DNA of 64,000 bases, taken from Euryhalocaulis caribicus. Its GTDB lineage: Bacteria > Pseudomonadota > Alphaproteobacteria > Caulobacterales > Maricaulaceae. The DNA is taken from assembly GCF_000412185.1 (NCBI RefSeq), contig NZ_ASJA01000013.1, positions 1 through 64,000 on the forward strand. The letters run 5' to 3'. Made by a program: the position numbers and the translations under genes. Numbering within the stretch: position 1 is the first letter of the stretch; each line of letters begins with the position of its first letter. Positions 34,294 to 43,858 of this stretch are shown piece after piece. The notes under the pieces were generated by a model that had not been told where the DNA came from, searched no databases, and saw only the letters and a list, made by a program, of their open reading frames with translations.

Positions 34294-35274
34294 TTACCGG
34301 TCGCGCGCCGCGGCGCCCGTGGCCGGGAAATCGGTAAAGACGCCATCGACGCCAATCTCCAGCGCGCGGCGGATTTCCGCCTCTCCGGTCAGGCCGTCGG
34401 GCGGCGGATCATCATCGCGGAAGGTCCAGGGGTGGACCGCAAGGCCCAGCGCATGGGCTCGCGCGACAAAGCCGGTGTCATTGCCCGCCCGGTCAATCAC
34501 CAGAAACTTGTTCGGGCCGACCCCGTCCGCATAGGCGGGAATCTGCTCCAGCGCGACGCTGCTCTCGAAAGGCAGGGCCGGGTCCATCTCGCTTTTCGGG
34601 AAGACCAGCTGGATCAGCGGCGCTTCTATCATGGCGTCCAGCCGCACAAGCGATTCCGGCTCGAAACTTTGCACGAAAACCGGCGCGTCCGCGCCGTCCA
34701 GACCATGGGCCTTCAGAATGCGGGCAAGCTCGGGCGCCGGGTCGAGGCCAAGGGCCGCCAGCGCGGCCGGGTGCTTGGTTTCGGGATAGACGCCAATGAT
34801 CCGCCCCGCCTCTTCAGAAGCCCTGGCGCGCAGGGCCAGCACTTCCTCGAACGACGGGATTTCGAACTGGCCGTCATAATCCTTGGCGCGTCCCTCGCGC
34901 GGCTGAACGGCGCGCAGGGTCTTTATTTCTTCCAGCGTGAAATCCTCCGCCCACCAGTCCTGGCGGCCCTCCTTTTCCACCCGGCGGTCTGCAAACTCCG
35001 GATGGGCGGAGACATCCGTGGTGGTGGAAAGATAGCGGTCGTGACGGACGATCAGGACGCCGTCCCTGGTCATGACCAGATCGGGCTCGATGAAGTCCGC
35101 GCCCTGCTCGATGGCGAGGCTGTAGGCGGCAAGGGTGTGTTCGGGCCGCTCTCCGCTGGCGCCGCGATGGGCGATAATCACCGGCCGCTCGCCGGTCAGC
35201 GTGTTCCATCCGGGAGCGGAGTCTGGGGAAGTCATAAGCGCGCCTGCGAGGATGGCGAATAGTAATCCGGTCAT
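34294..35274 (-). CDS. glpQ: Glycerophosphodiester phosphodiesterase
   Basis: A 326-residue GlpQ-type TIM-barrel enzyme that splits glycerophosphodiesters to glycerol 3-phosphate and an alcohol. IIAHRGASGERPEHTL holds the first catalytic His and Arg, FIEPDLVMTRDG the metal-binding Glu and Asp, and VRHDRYL the second catalytic His. The N-terminus (MTGLLFAILAGALMTS) looks like a short signal peptide, suggesting periplasmic location as for GlpQ of enterics. A start at the ATG 13 codons later would make it cytosolic. 73 bases separate it from the next plus-strand gene start region. Confidence 0.92.
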   Translation of the reverse strand: MTGLLFAILAGALMTSPDSAPGWNTLTGERPVIIAHRGASGERPEHTLAAYSLAIEQGADFIEPDLVMTRDGVLIVRHDRYLSTTTDVSAHPEFADRRVEKEGRQDWWAEDFTLEEIKTLRAVQPREGRAKDYDGQFEIPSFEEVLALRARASEEAGRIIGVYPETKHPAALAALGLDPAPELARILKAHGLDGADAPVFVQSFEPESLVRLDAMIEAPLIQLVFPKSEMDPALPFESSVALEQIPAYADGVGPNKFLVIDRAGNDTGFVARAHALGLAVHPWTFRDDDPPPDGLTGEAEIRRALEIGVDGVFTDFPATGAAARDR

Positions 35275-35383
35275 GCCGCCATCCTAGCCTGATCTTTATG
35301 TCGGTTTCGATACGCGGCGCAGAGCCCCGCCAGCCGCGATTGGGGGTTTGACGCGCCCTCGCGGCGCGGCGATGGTCGCGGGC

Positions 35384-35974
35384 ATGAGCGCAGATCACAC
35401 ACGCCACCACACGCTGAAGGACACGGCGTCGCGCTATGCGGCGCTGAGCCTTGAAAATTACGCCCATATCCGCGCGCTGGCCGAGCGGATTGCGCGGGAG
35501 ATGTGCGCCTATCTGCACCCCAATAACCCGCCCTGCGTATTCCTGGTGCCGCCGCAGGGGCCGTTCCAGCCGCGCGATTATGGCGGGCGGGCCTTCACGG
35601 TTTCAGGGCGGGGCTTCCTGCCGCTCGGTCCCATCGGTTTCGGGCTGGCCGTGCGGGTGTCGGACCACGCGGATTTCCTGCGCGTGGGCCTGTCCTGCGC
35701 CAAGGAGGGCGAGGAGCTGGTGGTGCGGATCAAGGATGGCGGGGCCTATGAATTCCACGCCGGAGAGGCCGACGCCGATCTCAGCGACTTCTTCGAGCAT
35801 CTCTATCAGCACATCCTGAACTGGTACGAGGAACGCATCCGCCTCTACGAGGAAGGCCATTATGGCGGCGGCGGAATGGGGTTCGAGATGGTGCGCATCG
35901 GCGATGAACAGCCTGATGAGGACGCCGACCGGCCCGACCCCGATCACGCCACCGCGCCAGTAAGCGACTACTGA
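35384..35974 (+). CDS. Conserved hypothetical protein
   Basis: A 196-residue soluble protein. Repeated aromatic/acidic segments (RYAALSLENYAHIRALAERIAREMCAY in parts, GRGFLPLGPIGFGLAVRV, DFFEHLYQHILNWYEERIRLYEEG) suggest an alpha/beta fold, and the acidic tail is Asp/Pro-rich. I do not recognise a named family. An in-frame ATG four codons upstream is equally possible. It is divergent from glpQ and followed by the antiporter gene 73 bases on. Confidence 0.7.
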   Translation: MSADHTRHHTLKDTASRYAALSLENYAHIRALAERIAREMCAYLHPNNPPCVFLVPPQGPFQPRDYGGRAFTVSGRGFLPLGPIGFGLAVRVSDHADFLRVGLSCAKEGEELVVRIKDGGAYEFHAGEADADLSDFFEHLYQHILNWYEERIRLYEEGHYGGGGMGFEMVRIGDEQPDEDADRPDPDHATAPVSDY

Positions 35975-36047
35975 GCCGGAAATCGCGTCCAGCGCCTAAC
36001 ATCGTCTCTTGCCGCCGCGCCGCGCCGCGTTACAACCCTTCAACTAT

Positions 36048-37898
36048 ATGGCTATCGAAACCGCCGCCGCCCTGCTGCCCGCCAAGATCGCACTGATCGG
36101 CGCGCTTGGCATTGGATCCCAATGGCTTGCATGGCGCACCAACTGGCCCGCGATTGTTCTGATGAGCGTGGCAGGCCTCATTGTAGGCCCGTTCTGGGCG
36201 ATGGCGGCCGGCGAGCCGCTGATCAACCCGGAAGCTGATTTTGGCGCCCTGTTGCGGCCCACCATCGCTATCGCGGTGGGCATCATCCTGTTCGAGGGCG
36301 GACTGAACCTGAACTTTACGGAGCTCAGGGGCGCGGGACAGGCCGTGCGGCGGCTGATTTTTGTCGGCGCGCCTGTGGGCGGCCTGCTGGGGGCGCTGGC
36401 CTCCCACTATGTCGCCGGGCTGCCCTGGGACATCGCCTTCCTGTTCGGCGGCCTGATGGTTGTAACCGGGCCGACAGTGATCATTCCCCTGCTGCGCCAG
36501 TCCAAGCTGGCCGGGCGCAGCGGCGCGGTGCTGCGCTGGGAAGGGATCGTCAACGATCCCATTGGCGCGCTTCTGGCCGTGCTGGTCTATGAGGTGATCC
36601 GCTTCCTCAGCGAAGGGCGGACCTGGGTCGACGCGGCCACCTGGATCGCGCTGTCGGCGGTGGCGGGCGCGGTGCTGGGCATTGCGGCGGGCTGGCTCCT
36701 GGCCTGGGCCTTCCGCAAGGGGCATGTGCCGGAATTCCTGAAAGCGCCGGTCGTGCTGGCCGCGGTTCTGGCCGTGTTCGTGACGGCGGACCTGATCGCC
36801 CATGAAACCGGGCTGCTGGCGGTGACGGTGTTCGGCGTGATGATCGCCAATAGCCGTATTGCCTCCATCGAGGAAATGCGGCGCTTCAAGGAATCCATCG
36901 CGGTCATACTGGTGTCGGGCGTGTTCGTGATCCTGACGGCGTCCCTGACGCCGGAGGTCATCACCTCGGTCGATCTTTCGATCCTGCTGTTCGTCGTCAC
37001 GATGATGTTCGTGGTGCGTCCGATCACGGTTTTCGTCTCCACCGTCGGAACCAAGCTGACCTGGGCGGAGCGTTCGCTGGTCGCCTGGATTGCCCCGCGC
37101 GGCATCGTGGCCGTCGCCGTGGCCGGCTTTTTCGCGTCTGAGCTGACGGCGCTGGGGCGGCCGGAGGGGGCACAGCTCGTGCCGCTGGCTTTCGCCATGG
37201 TGTTTGCCACCGTCGTGGCGCACGGCTTTACCATCAAGCCGCTGGCGCAACGCCTGAACCTGGCCACCAAGGGCCCGGAAGGCGTGCTGATCGCCGGGGC
37301 CAATCCGTGGAGCCTGGGTCTGGCCAAGGCGATACACGAGCTGGGCGTGCCCGTGGTGATCGCCGATTCCAACTGGCGCCGCCTGCGCGCGGCGAGGCTG
37401 GAGGGGCTGAGAGTCTATTTCGGCGAAGTGCTCTCGGAACATGCCGACCACCGGCTGGACCATTCCCAGCTTGGCCATCTGGTCGCCTCGACGCCCAATG
37501 ACGCCTATAATTCGCTGATCTGCGTGGAATACGCCCCGGAATTCGGCCGCCACCGCGTGTGGCAGCTTTCGGGGCTGGAGAAGGAAGACCGCGACGCCAA
37601 GGCGATTTCCTTCACCGCGCGCGGCCGCACCCTGATCGGTCCGGGCCGCGGGTTCGATGCGGTCAGCCAGGACTGGTGGCGCGGCTGGCGTTTCCGCGCC
37701 ACGCCGCTGACCGCGGAATACAAGCTGGAGGATCTGCGCAAGGACCGCCCGGACGCCGATTTCATCATGGAGCGGCGCCCGGACAATTCCATCGCCTTCA
37801 TCGGGGCCAATTCGCCTGCGCGCGGCGGTCCCGGCGCTGTAATTGTCACCTATGGTCCGCCGCGCCAGGAGGATAAACCCGAGGAAGCGGCGGACTGA
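36048..37898 (+). CDS. CPA1-type sodium/proton antiporter with TrkA-like C-terminal domain
   Basis: A 616-residue protein. Residues 1-400 form about 12 membrane helices of the NhaP/NHE kind: VGIILFEGGLNLNF, GGLMVVTGPTVIIPLLRQ, and GIVNDPIGALLAVLV with the Asn-Asp transport motif. Residues about 415-600 form a cytosolic nucleotide-binding-like domain (GVLIAGANPWSLGLAKAIHELG, VVIADSNWRRLRAARLEGL), so activity may be ligand-gated. It exchanges Na+ or K+ for protons. The start MAIETAAALLP is chosen over an ATG-less upstream extension in the same frame. Confidence 0.9.
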   Translation: MAIETAAALLPAKIALIGALGIGSQWLAWRTNWPAIVLMSVAGLIVGPFWAMAAGEPLINPEADFGALLRPTIAIAVGIILFEGGLNLNFTELRGAGQAVRRLIFVGAPVGGLLGALASHYVAGLPWDIAFLFGGLMVVTGPTVIIPLLRQSKLAGRSGAVLRWEGIVNDPIGALLAVLVYEVIRFLSEGRTWVDAATWIALSAVAGAVLGIAAGWLLAWAFRKGHVPEFLKAPVVLAAVLAVFVTADLIAHETGLLAVTVFGVMIANSRIASIEEMRRFKESIAVILVSGVFVILTASLTPEVITSVDLSILLFVVTMMFVVRPITVFVSTVGTKLTWAERSLVAWIAPRGIVAVAVAGFFASELTALGRPEGAQLVPLAFAMVFATVVAHGFTIKPLAQRLNLATKGPEGVLIAGANPWSLGLAKAIHELGVPVVIADSNWRRLRAARLEGLRVYFGEVLSEHADHRLDHSQLGHLVASTPNDAYNSLICVEYAPEFGRHRVWQLSGLEKEDRDAKAISFTARGRTLIGPGRGFDAVSQDWWRGWRFRATPLTAEYKLEDLRKDRPDADFIMERRPDNSIAFIGANSPARGGPGAVIVTYGPPRQEDKPEEAAD

Positions 37899-37942
37899 GC
37901 CAGACAGGCCGGTCCGGCGCGCATCACGGAGATTGAAGACCC

Positions 37943-38935
37943 ATGACCCTGCGCCCTGAAATCATCACCGTCTTTGGCGGGTCCGGCTTTGTCGGCCGCT
38001 ATGTCGTTCGCGAGCTTTGCAAGCAAGGCTTCCGCGTGCGCGTGGCCGTGCGCTATCCGCATTCCGCGCAGGACCTGAAAGTCGCCGGCGAACCGGGCCA
38101 GATCCAGCTGATCCAGGCCAATGTGCGCAACCGCCCCTCGGTGGAGCGCGCGGTCGAGGGCGCCTGGGGGGTCGTGAACCTTGTCGGGATATTGTTCGAG
38201 GAAGGCCGCCAGAAATTCGCTTCAACCCAGTCGCGCGGCGCGCAGATGATTGCGGAGGCCGCAGCAGTCGACGGCGTGCAGCGCTTCGTCCATGTCTCGG
38301 CCATCGGCGCGGACGCGGAATCTGAATCCAGCTATGCCCGCACCAAGGCTCAGGGCGAGAAGGCCGTGAGAGACGCATTCCCTCAGGCGGTGATTGTCCG
38401 GCCCTCCATCGTGTTCGGCGCGGACGATGATTTCTTCAACAAGTTCGCCGCGATGTCGCGGCTGTCGCCGGCGCTGCCGCTGATCGGCGGCGGCAAGACG
38501 AAATTCCAGCCGGTCTATGCCGGCGATGTGGCCACCGCCATCGCCAATGCCCTGACGCGGGATGACGCCGCCGGAAAGCTGTATGAGCTGGGCGGCCCGC
38601 GCGTTTACAGCTTCAAGGAGCTGATGCAGACGATGCTGAAAGTCATCGACCGCAAACGCGCCCTGATCCCGGTGCCGTTCTTCGCGGCCGGACCGATGGG
38701 CGTGGCCGGCGGAATCGTCGGCGCGCTGCCCTTTATCCAGCCGCCGATCACCGCCGATCAGGTGAAGCTGTTGAAGAGCGACAATGTCGTGACGGATTCA
38801 GACGCCGTAGGGACCATTGAGGACCTGGGCGTGACCCGCATGGCGACTGTCGAATCGATCCTGCCGACCTATCTGTTCCAGTACCGGCACGGCGGCCAGT
38901 TCCACGAAGTCGCGCCTGACCCGCGCAGCTCATAG
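37943..38935 (+). CDS. Complex I NDUFA9-like NAD(P)-binding protein
   Basis: A 330-residue atypical SDR of the NDUFA9/NmrA group. The nucleotide-binding loop is ITVFGGSGFVGRYVVREL at residues about 8-25; RYPHSAQDLKV is the basic segment giving NADP preference; VHVSAIGADAESESSYARTKAQGE contains a Ser and a Tyr-x-x-x-Lys pair; VRPSIVFGADDDFFN is typical. In mitochondria the homologue is a complex I accessory subunit, and alphaproteobacterial ones are often found near uppP, as here. Its last six bases overlap the convergent CPBP gene. Confidence 0.9.
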   Translation: MTLRPEIITVFGGSGFVGRYVVRELCKQGFRVRVAVRYPHSAQDLKVAGEPGQIQLIQANVRNRPSVERAVEGAWGVVNLVGILFEEGRQKFASTQSRGAQMIAEAAAVDGVQRFVHVSAIGADAESESSYARTKAQGEKAVRDAFPQAVIVRPSIVFGADDDFFNKFAAMSRLSPALPLIGGGKTKFQPVYAGDVATAIANALTRDDAAGKLYELGGPRVYSFKELMQTMLKVIDRKRALIPVPFFAAGPMGVAGGIVGALPFIQPPITADQVKLLKSDNVVTDSDAVGTIEDLGVTRMATVESILPTYLFQYRHGGQFHEVAPDPRSS

Positions 38936-39814
38936 AGCCTGACCGGTCTCGGGCGGCGCGTTCGCGGCGCGCTTCCTGATTGCGAACACAATCCCGCAAA
39001 GGGCCAGGCCTGTAACGAATCCGCCTACGCCAAGCGTTCCCTTGAAGGGGAATTCCAGCCCCGTGAGCGCCAGCACGCCAAGGCCCGCCCCGGCGTTCAG
39101 GGTTCCGTGGAAGAGACCGGCGTGGAACACCGTTCCCCCGGCCTCCCGCACCCAGCCGATCAGCGGTGAAATCACCAGCATCAGCGCGGTCATCGCCACC
39201 GGCCCCCAGACGGGCAGTTCCGGATAATTATAGCCCTGCGCGATCAGCGGCGCGTGCCAGAGGCCCCAGAACAGCCCGATCAGCAGATTGCACCGCCAGA
39301 AACCGAGGCCGCGCCAGTGGTCCCAGAGCCAGCCGCGCCAGCCCAGTTCCTCCGAGAGCGTCAGGAACATGTTCAGGAACGCGCCCAGCGTCAGGCCGGA
39401 CGCGACTCCGAACCAGTAGAGCGAGACCGGATCGACCGGGGAACCGGTCAGGTCCTGGCCTTGCGATTCCAGCAGCGCCCGGTAATTCGCGCCCGGATCG
39501 AACATGGCGGGCGAAAAGACCAGGTCGATGGCGAGCGCGCCCAGGATCAATGAAACCGGGATCAGCCACGCCCAGACCAGCGCGCGGTTGAACGGCTTGG
39601 CGACGCCAAGGCTCTGACGCATCCGGCCCCGGTCGAACCGCGCCGCGCAGACCAGCGCGGCGATGGCAGGGCCGCACATGTAGATAAAGGCCAGGCCGGT
39701 AAACAGAAGCTGGCGCTCCATGGCGCCGGTCGCATGGATCACGCCGCCGATGGCGCCGCTGAACGCAAAAGCGATCAGCAGGAAAAGCCACACGCCATTA
39801 CGAAAGATCGTCAT
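38930..39814 (-). CDS. CPBP family intramembrane metalloprotease
   Basis: A 294-residue membrane protein with about eight helices. The catalytic motif is SEELGWRGWLWDH (the EExxxR box) at about residues 150-162; the later helices contain LIGLFWGLWHAPL (FxxxH) and VFHAGLFHGTLNAG (HxxxN/B). This is the Rce1/Abi type of glutamic/metal intramembrane protease. Possible roles are peptide maturation or self-immunity; the substrate is unknown. It lies between the NDUFA9-like gene and uppP. Confidence 0.9.
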   Translation of the reverse strand: MTIFRNGVWLFLLIAFAFSGAIGGVIHATGAMERQLLFTGLAFIYMCGPAIAALVCAARFDRGRMRQSLGVAKPFNRALVWAWLIPVSLILGALAIDLVFSPAMFDPGANYRALLESQGQDLTGSPVDPVSLYWFGVASGLTLGAFLNMFLTLSEELGWRGWLWDHWRGLGFWRCNLLIGLFWGLWHAPLIAQGYNYPELPVWGPVAMTALMLVISPLIGWVREAGGTVFHAGLFHGTLNAGAGLGVLALTGLEFPFKGTLGVGGFVTGLALCGIVFAIRKRAANAPPETGQAL

Positions 39815-39862
39815 AACCGCTCCCCCGGATCATTTCTTAATTAGGAAATATCCGAAATAAGA

Positions 39863-40660
39863 TCAGACCACAAGGAAAAGCAGGGCCGCCCCCAGAAGCA
39901 GGCGATAGATCACGAAGGGCAGGAAGCTCATCCGCTCCAGCAGCTTCATCAGAACCGCAATGGCGGCCAGCGCGGAAATGAAGGACAGGCTCATCACGAT
40001 CAGGCCGTCCGTCAGGCTGGCTTGCGCGCCTTCCACATAGAGGTCGATTCCGGCCACGACGCCGAACGCGGCGAGGACCGGAATGGACATCAGCATGGAA
40101 AAGCGCGCCGATTCGGGCCGCGTCATGCCGAGCGCGCGTCCCGCCGTCATGGTGATGCCGGAGCGCGACGTGCCGGGGATCAGCGCCACGGCCTGCGCCA
40201 GACCGATCAGAAACGCGTCCCGGAAAGTCAGCGATTCCGTGTCCCGTTTCTCCGGCATGAAGGAGTCTGCGACCCAAAGGGCCAGCGCGAACACGATGGT
40301 CGCCCAGGCGATCAGGCGCGGATCGCGAAGGAATCCCGTGGAATCGGTCAGGAAAAGGATTGCCCCGCCGATCAGAACCGGCGGCGTGGCGGCTCCGACC
40401 AGCAGCGCCAGACGTCCGCCCGGCGTCATTTTGCCTTTCAGAAGCGCCAGTTTTCCCGCCGCGACCTGCGCGATATCGCCCCTGAAATAGACCAGAACGG
40501 CGAACATCGTGCCCAGATGCGCCATCACGTCGATCAGCGCGCCCTGATCGGCCCAGTCCATCAGGACAGGCAGCAGTATCAGGTGCGCCGAGGAGGAGAT
40601 CGGCAGAAATTCCGTGATCCCCTGAATGAGCGCCAGAAGGATCAGGTGAAAAAGACTCAT
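39863..40660 (-). CDS. uppP: Undecaprenyl-diphosphate phosphatase
   Basis: A 265-residue polytopic membrane enzyme (BacA/UppP) that recycles undecaprenyl diphosphate to the monophosphate carrier for cell-wall synthesis and gives intrinsic bacitracin tolerance. GITEFLPISSSAHLIL is the (E/Q)-rich first motif, and LIPGTSRSGITMTAGRALG is the PGxSRSG motif. The hydrophobic profile is normal. The start MSLFHLIL is used, since the extra ten upstream codons are not conserved in the family. A cation-efflux gene is divergent. Confidence 0.97.
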   Translation of the reverse strand: MSLFHLILLALIQGITEFLPISSSAHLILLPVLMDWADQGALIDVMAHLGTMFAVLVYFRGDIAQVAAGKLALLKGKMTPGGRLALLVGAATPPVLIGGAILFLTDSTGFLRDPRLIAWATIVFALALWVADSFMPEKRDTESLTFRDAFLIGLAQAVALIPGTSRSGITMTAGRALGMTRPESARFSMLMSIPVLAAFGVVAGIDLYVEGAQASLTDGLIVMSLSFISALAAIAVLMKLLERMSFLPFVIYRLLLGAALLFLVV

Positions 40661-40747
40661 GAAAAATCGCCCGGCCGGTGAGGCCCGCACTTAACCGCCC
40701 GCTATCGCCAAGTGCAATCGGCGGGTGCGTCTGCTATTCCCGAAATC

Positions 40748-41722
40748 ATGCCGCATGACGCCGCTCAAGCCGGCGGTCCCGGGCGCCTGCCGCCCGCCGA
40801 GTCCGCCAGGATCACCCGCACCGTCGCCCGCCTTTCGGTGGCGACCGCGGTGGTTCTGACGATTTTGAAAATCGTCGCCTGGGTGATGTCGGATTCCGTG
40901 GCGCTGCTGTCCTCGCTGGCCGATTCGGCGCTGGACCTCACCGCCTCTCTGGTGACGCTGTTCGCGGTCGGTTACGCCGCCACGCCGCCCGATGCGGAAC
41001 ACCGCTTCGGTCACGGCAAGGCGGAAGGGTTCGCTTCCCTGTTCCAGGCCATGCTGGTGCTGATCTCCGCCACGCTGGTGGCGCGGGAGGGCGTGGTGCG
41101 CCTGATTGACCCTGAACCGATACAGCGGTCCGGCGTGGCGCTGGGCGTCATGGTCATTTCCATCCTGCTTACCACCGTCCTTGTCCGGGCACAGGCGCGG
41201 GCCGTCGCGAAAACCGGCTCCGTCGCGGTGGCCGGCGACCGGGCGCATTATATGAGCGACCTTCTGGCGAACGCGGCGGTGATCGCGGGCGTCGCCGTGG
41301 CGGCGTTCACCGGCTTTGAGCGGGCGGACGCTCTGGCCGGCCTCGCCGTGGCGCTCTGGCTCGGCTGGGCGGCGTTCGAGGTGTTCCGGGGCTCCTGGGA
41401 CCTACTGATGGACCGGGAGCTGCCCGATGCCGACCGCGCGCGCATTCTGGAGCTGGCGGCCGATGACGACCGCCTGCTGGGCGTGCATCAGCTGCGAACC
41501 CGCGCCATGGGGCCGGGCGTTCAGATCCAGTTTCATGCCGATCTGGACCCGAACCTGTCGCTGGAGGCCGCGCACGCCATCATCGTCGCCGCGGAACGCC
41601 GCATCATGGCGGAATATCCCGCCGCCGACGTGCTGATTCACGCCGACCCCAAGGGCCGGGCCGAACCGCACGGGCCGGAAACGCTGCGCGCTCTGCCGGA
41701 AGATGCAGAAGAGGGCGCTTAA
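40748..41722 (+). CDS. fieF: Cation diffusion facilitator, FieF-like metal exporter
   Basis: A 324-residue CDF protein with six membrane helices. The metal site A lies in SLADSALDLTAS (helix 2, D-x-x-x-D) and HYMSDLLANAAV (helix 5, H-x-x-x-D), which fits the iron/zinc FieF group. A His-rich loop (AEHRFGHGKAEG) and a C-terminal cytosolic domain (about residues 220-310, HQLRTRAMGPGVQIQFH) follow. It exports Fe2+ or Zn2+ by proton exchange. An ATG 12 codons upstream would add an unconserved head. It is divergent from uppP. Confidence 0.92.
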   Translation: MPHDAAQAGGPGRLPPAESARITRTVARLSVATAVVLTILKIVAWVMSDSVALLSSLADSALDLTASLVTLFAVGYAATPPDAEHRFGHGKAEGFASLFQAMLVLISATLVAREGVVRLIDPEPIQRSGVALGVMVISILLTTVLVRAQARAVAKTGSVAVAGDRAHYMSDLLANAAVIAGVAVAAFTGFERADALAGLAVALWLGWAAFEVFRGSWDLLMDRELPDADRARILELAADDDRLLGVHQLRTRAMGPGVQIQFHADLDPNLSLEAAHAIIVAAERRIMAEYPAADVLIHADPKGRAEPHGPETLRALPEDAEEGA

Positions 41723-41755
41723 AACCGCGGCCAAGCCGGTGTAAGCCTTGAATCC

Positions 41756-42424
41756 ATGCGCACGTTACATCACTGGACGCTCGACCCGCTCTGCCGTCAG
41801 GTTCGCCTGGCGCTGGGCGAGAAGAAGCTGGACTTCAAACTGGCCGACGAGACGCCGTGGAATCCGCGGCCGGAATTCCTGGCCGTCGATCCGGGCGGGC
41901 TTGGCCCGGTCCTGACGCGAGACGAGGCCACGCCCGTCATCGGCTCCCGCGCCATCCTGGAATATCTGGAGGAAGTCCATCCCGATCCCGCGCTCTACCC
42001 GGCCGATCTGGAGGCGCGGGCCGAATCCCGCCGCCTGATCGAGTGGTTCGACCGCAAGTTCGCCACCGAATGCGGCGCGGTGATCCTGCAGGAAAAAATC
42101 GTCAAGCGCGCCGCGGGCCTTGGCTCGCCCGACATGGAGGCGCTGCGCGGCGCCCGCGAGCGGGTGCGCTGGCACATGGATTACATGGCCTGGCTGCTGG
42201 AACAGCGGGACTGGCTCTCGGGTCCGAAAATGTCCCTGGCCGATCTTTGCGTCGCCGCGCACCTCTCCGTCACGGACTTTCTGGGGGAGGCCCCGTGGGA
42301 TGATTTCGAGGGTGTGAAGGACTGGTACGTGAAGCTGAAATCGCGCCCGTGCTTCCGTCCGCTCCTGACCGACCGCGTCCCCGGCCTGACCGCCCCGCCG
42401 CATTACGCCGATCTGGATTTCTAG
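41756..42424 (+). CDS. fzlA: GST-fold protein, FzlA-like FtsZ-binding division protein
   Basis: A 222-residue glutathione-transferase-fold protein: thioredoxin-like N-terminal part (TLHHWTLDPLCRQVRLALGEK) and helical C-terminal part (WLSGPKMSLADLCVAAHLS). The short conserved tail HYADLDF and the near-canonical Ser-less N-terminus suggest FzlA, the Caulobacter protein that binds FtsZ filaments and activates septal cell-wall synthesis, rather than a detoxifying GST. Proximity to mtgA and uppP, cell-wall genes, is consistent. The P450 gene converges on it. The FzlA call is by resemblance, not by alignment. Confidence 0.72.
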   Translation: MRTLHHWTLDPLCRQVRLALGEKKLDFKLADETPWNPRPEFLAVDPGGLGPVLTRDEATPVIGSRAILEYLEEVHPDPALYPADLEARAESRRLIEWFDRKFATECGAVILQEKIVKRAAGLGSPDMEALRGARERVRWHMDYMAWLLEQRDWLSGPKMSLADLCVAAHLSVTDFLGEAPWDDFEGVKDWYVKLKSRPCFRPLLTDRVPGLTAPPHYADLDF

Positions 42425-42431
42425 AAAGCCT

Positions 42432-43796
42432 TCAACGCGGGCTGACAAAAAGCGGCATACCGCCTTTCGGGCGCAGCGTGATGCGCAGGACCGGGTGGAA
42501 GCGATGGTCCGGCTGTGGCGCGAAGCGGCAATCGCGGACAAGGCGGGCCAGAATCACCGCCGCCTCCATCATCGCGAAGCGCATCCCGATACAGATATGC
42601 GGCCCGCCGCCGAACGGAATATAGGCGTAGCGGTCCCGCGCCTCGGTATTTTCGGGCAGAAAACGGTCCGGATCGAACCGGTTCGGGTCGTCCCACCATT
42701 TCACATGGCGGTGCAGCGGATAGATCAGGGCATTGACCATGTCGCCCGGGACCAGATGCTTGTCGGCGACCTCGAAGGGTTCGGTCACCATGCGCGCCGC
42801 CACCGGGGCGGGCGGAAACAGGCGCATGCTCTCTTGCAGCACGCGATTATGCAGCGCCAGCCTGTCGATATCGTCGGCGGAGACGTCCGCCTCGCCGCAT
42901 ACGCTCCGCGCTTCTTCGGCCAGCCGGTCCTGAAGCTCCGGCAGGCGCGCGAGGATCCCCAGCGTCCATGTCAGGGCCAGCGCCGTGGTCTCGTGCCCGG
43001 CGGCCACGAAAGTCAGCAGATTATCCACCAGCTCCGTCTCGGTCAGGCGCTCGCCGGTTTTGGGATCCGTGGCGCGCAAGAGCTGCCCGCTCAGCGTGTC
43101 GCTCGGCTCCTCTCGCGCCGCCTGCCGCCGCACATTCTCCCGTACGGCCGCCCGCATCCGTTTTGCCGCGGCGATCCCCTTGCGGTTGGCCAGGCGGGAG
43201 GTCCAGAGCGGGGCGTCGAAAATATCCAGAACCCCGACATGGCCCTGCGTGGCGAGATACAGCGTGATGTCGTCCAGCACGTCCTGCGCGTCGAACTCTC
43301 CGCCATCCTCGAACAGCGCGGCGACGATGATGTCGAATGTGGCGTGCATCATCTCCGGCATCACGTCCTGCGCGCGATCCGCCGGGCCGGCCAGAAGACG
43401 GCCCGAAACGTCCCGCGCCGAATGCGCCATGGCGGGAACCAGCGATTCCAGCGACTGATGCCGGAAAGCGGGGGAGGCGGCGCGCCGCTGCGCCCGCCAT
43501 TTCGGCCCGTCCGCCATGATCAGGCCTTCGCCCAGCGCGGGCTCCAGCGTGCGGCGTTGCAAATCGTGCTTGATGACCTTGTCGGCCTGATCTTTCAGGA
43601 TGATCCCGATCAGCGCCGGGTCGACGAGATTCATCACCGCCTTGCCGCGGAATTTCACGTAAGTGTAGCGCCCCTCATAAAGATGGCGCGGCCAGGTCTG
43701 GACCGGATTGTCCGCCAGCGCCGGAATGCCCCTGATCCAGCCCAGCGGCCGGTCGGGCGGGGTTATGGTTTCCGGATAATGCGGGTCTATGCCCAT
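42432..43796 (-). CDS. Cytochrome P450
   Basis: A 454-residue soluble P450. The I-helix oxygen-activation motif is VAAGHETTALAL; the K-helix ExxR is ESMRLFPP; the heme loop is FGGGPHICIGMRFAMMEAAV with the axial Cys. There is no N-terminal membrane anchor. CYP class cannot be stated; the general build resembles bacterial fatty-acid or terpenoid hydroxylases. No ferredoxin or reductase gene lies next to it. It sits between the convergent FzlA-like gene and the divergent queG gene, which places it inside an otherwise cell-envelope/tRNA-modification neighbourhood. Confidence 0.95.
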   Translation of the reverse strand: MGIDPHYPETITPPDRPLGWIRGIPALADNPVQTWPRHLYEGRYTYVKFRGKAVMNLVDPALIGIILKDQADKVIKHDLQRRTLEPALGEGLIMADGPKWRAQRRAASPAFRHQSLESLVPAMAHSARDVSGRLLAGPADRAQDVMPEMMHATFDIIVAALFEDGGEFDAQDVLDDITLYLATQGHVGVLDIFDAPLWTSRLANRKGIAAAKRMRAAVRENVRRQAAREEPSDTLSGQLLRATDPKTGERLTETELVDNLLTFVAAGHETTALALTWTLGILARLPELQDRLAEEARSVCGEADVSADDIDRLALHNRVLQESMRLFPPAPVAARMVTEPFEVADKHLVPGDMVNALIYPLHRHVKWWDDPNRFDPDRFLPENTEARDRYAYIPFGGGPHICIGMRFAMMEAAVILARLVRDCRFAPQPDHRFHPVLRITLRPKGGMPLFVSPR

Positions 43797-43858
43797 GGGG
43801 TGATCCTGACTGCGGTCCTGACGGTTCTATTAAACGCGGCATCGATTATCTTGCCCAT

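Noticed and set aside
36030-37553. Antisense open frame over the antiporter gene
   Set aside because: His/Gln/Arg-rich shadow of a clear antiporter with membrane helices on the other strand.
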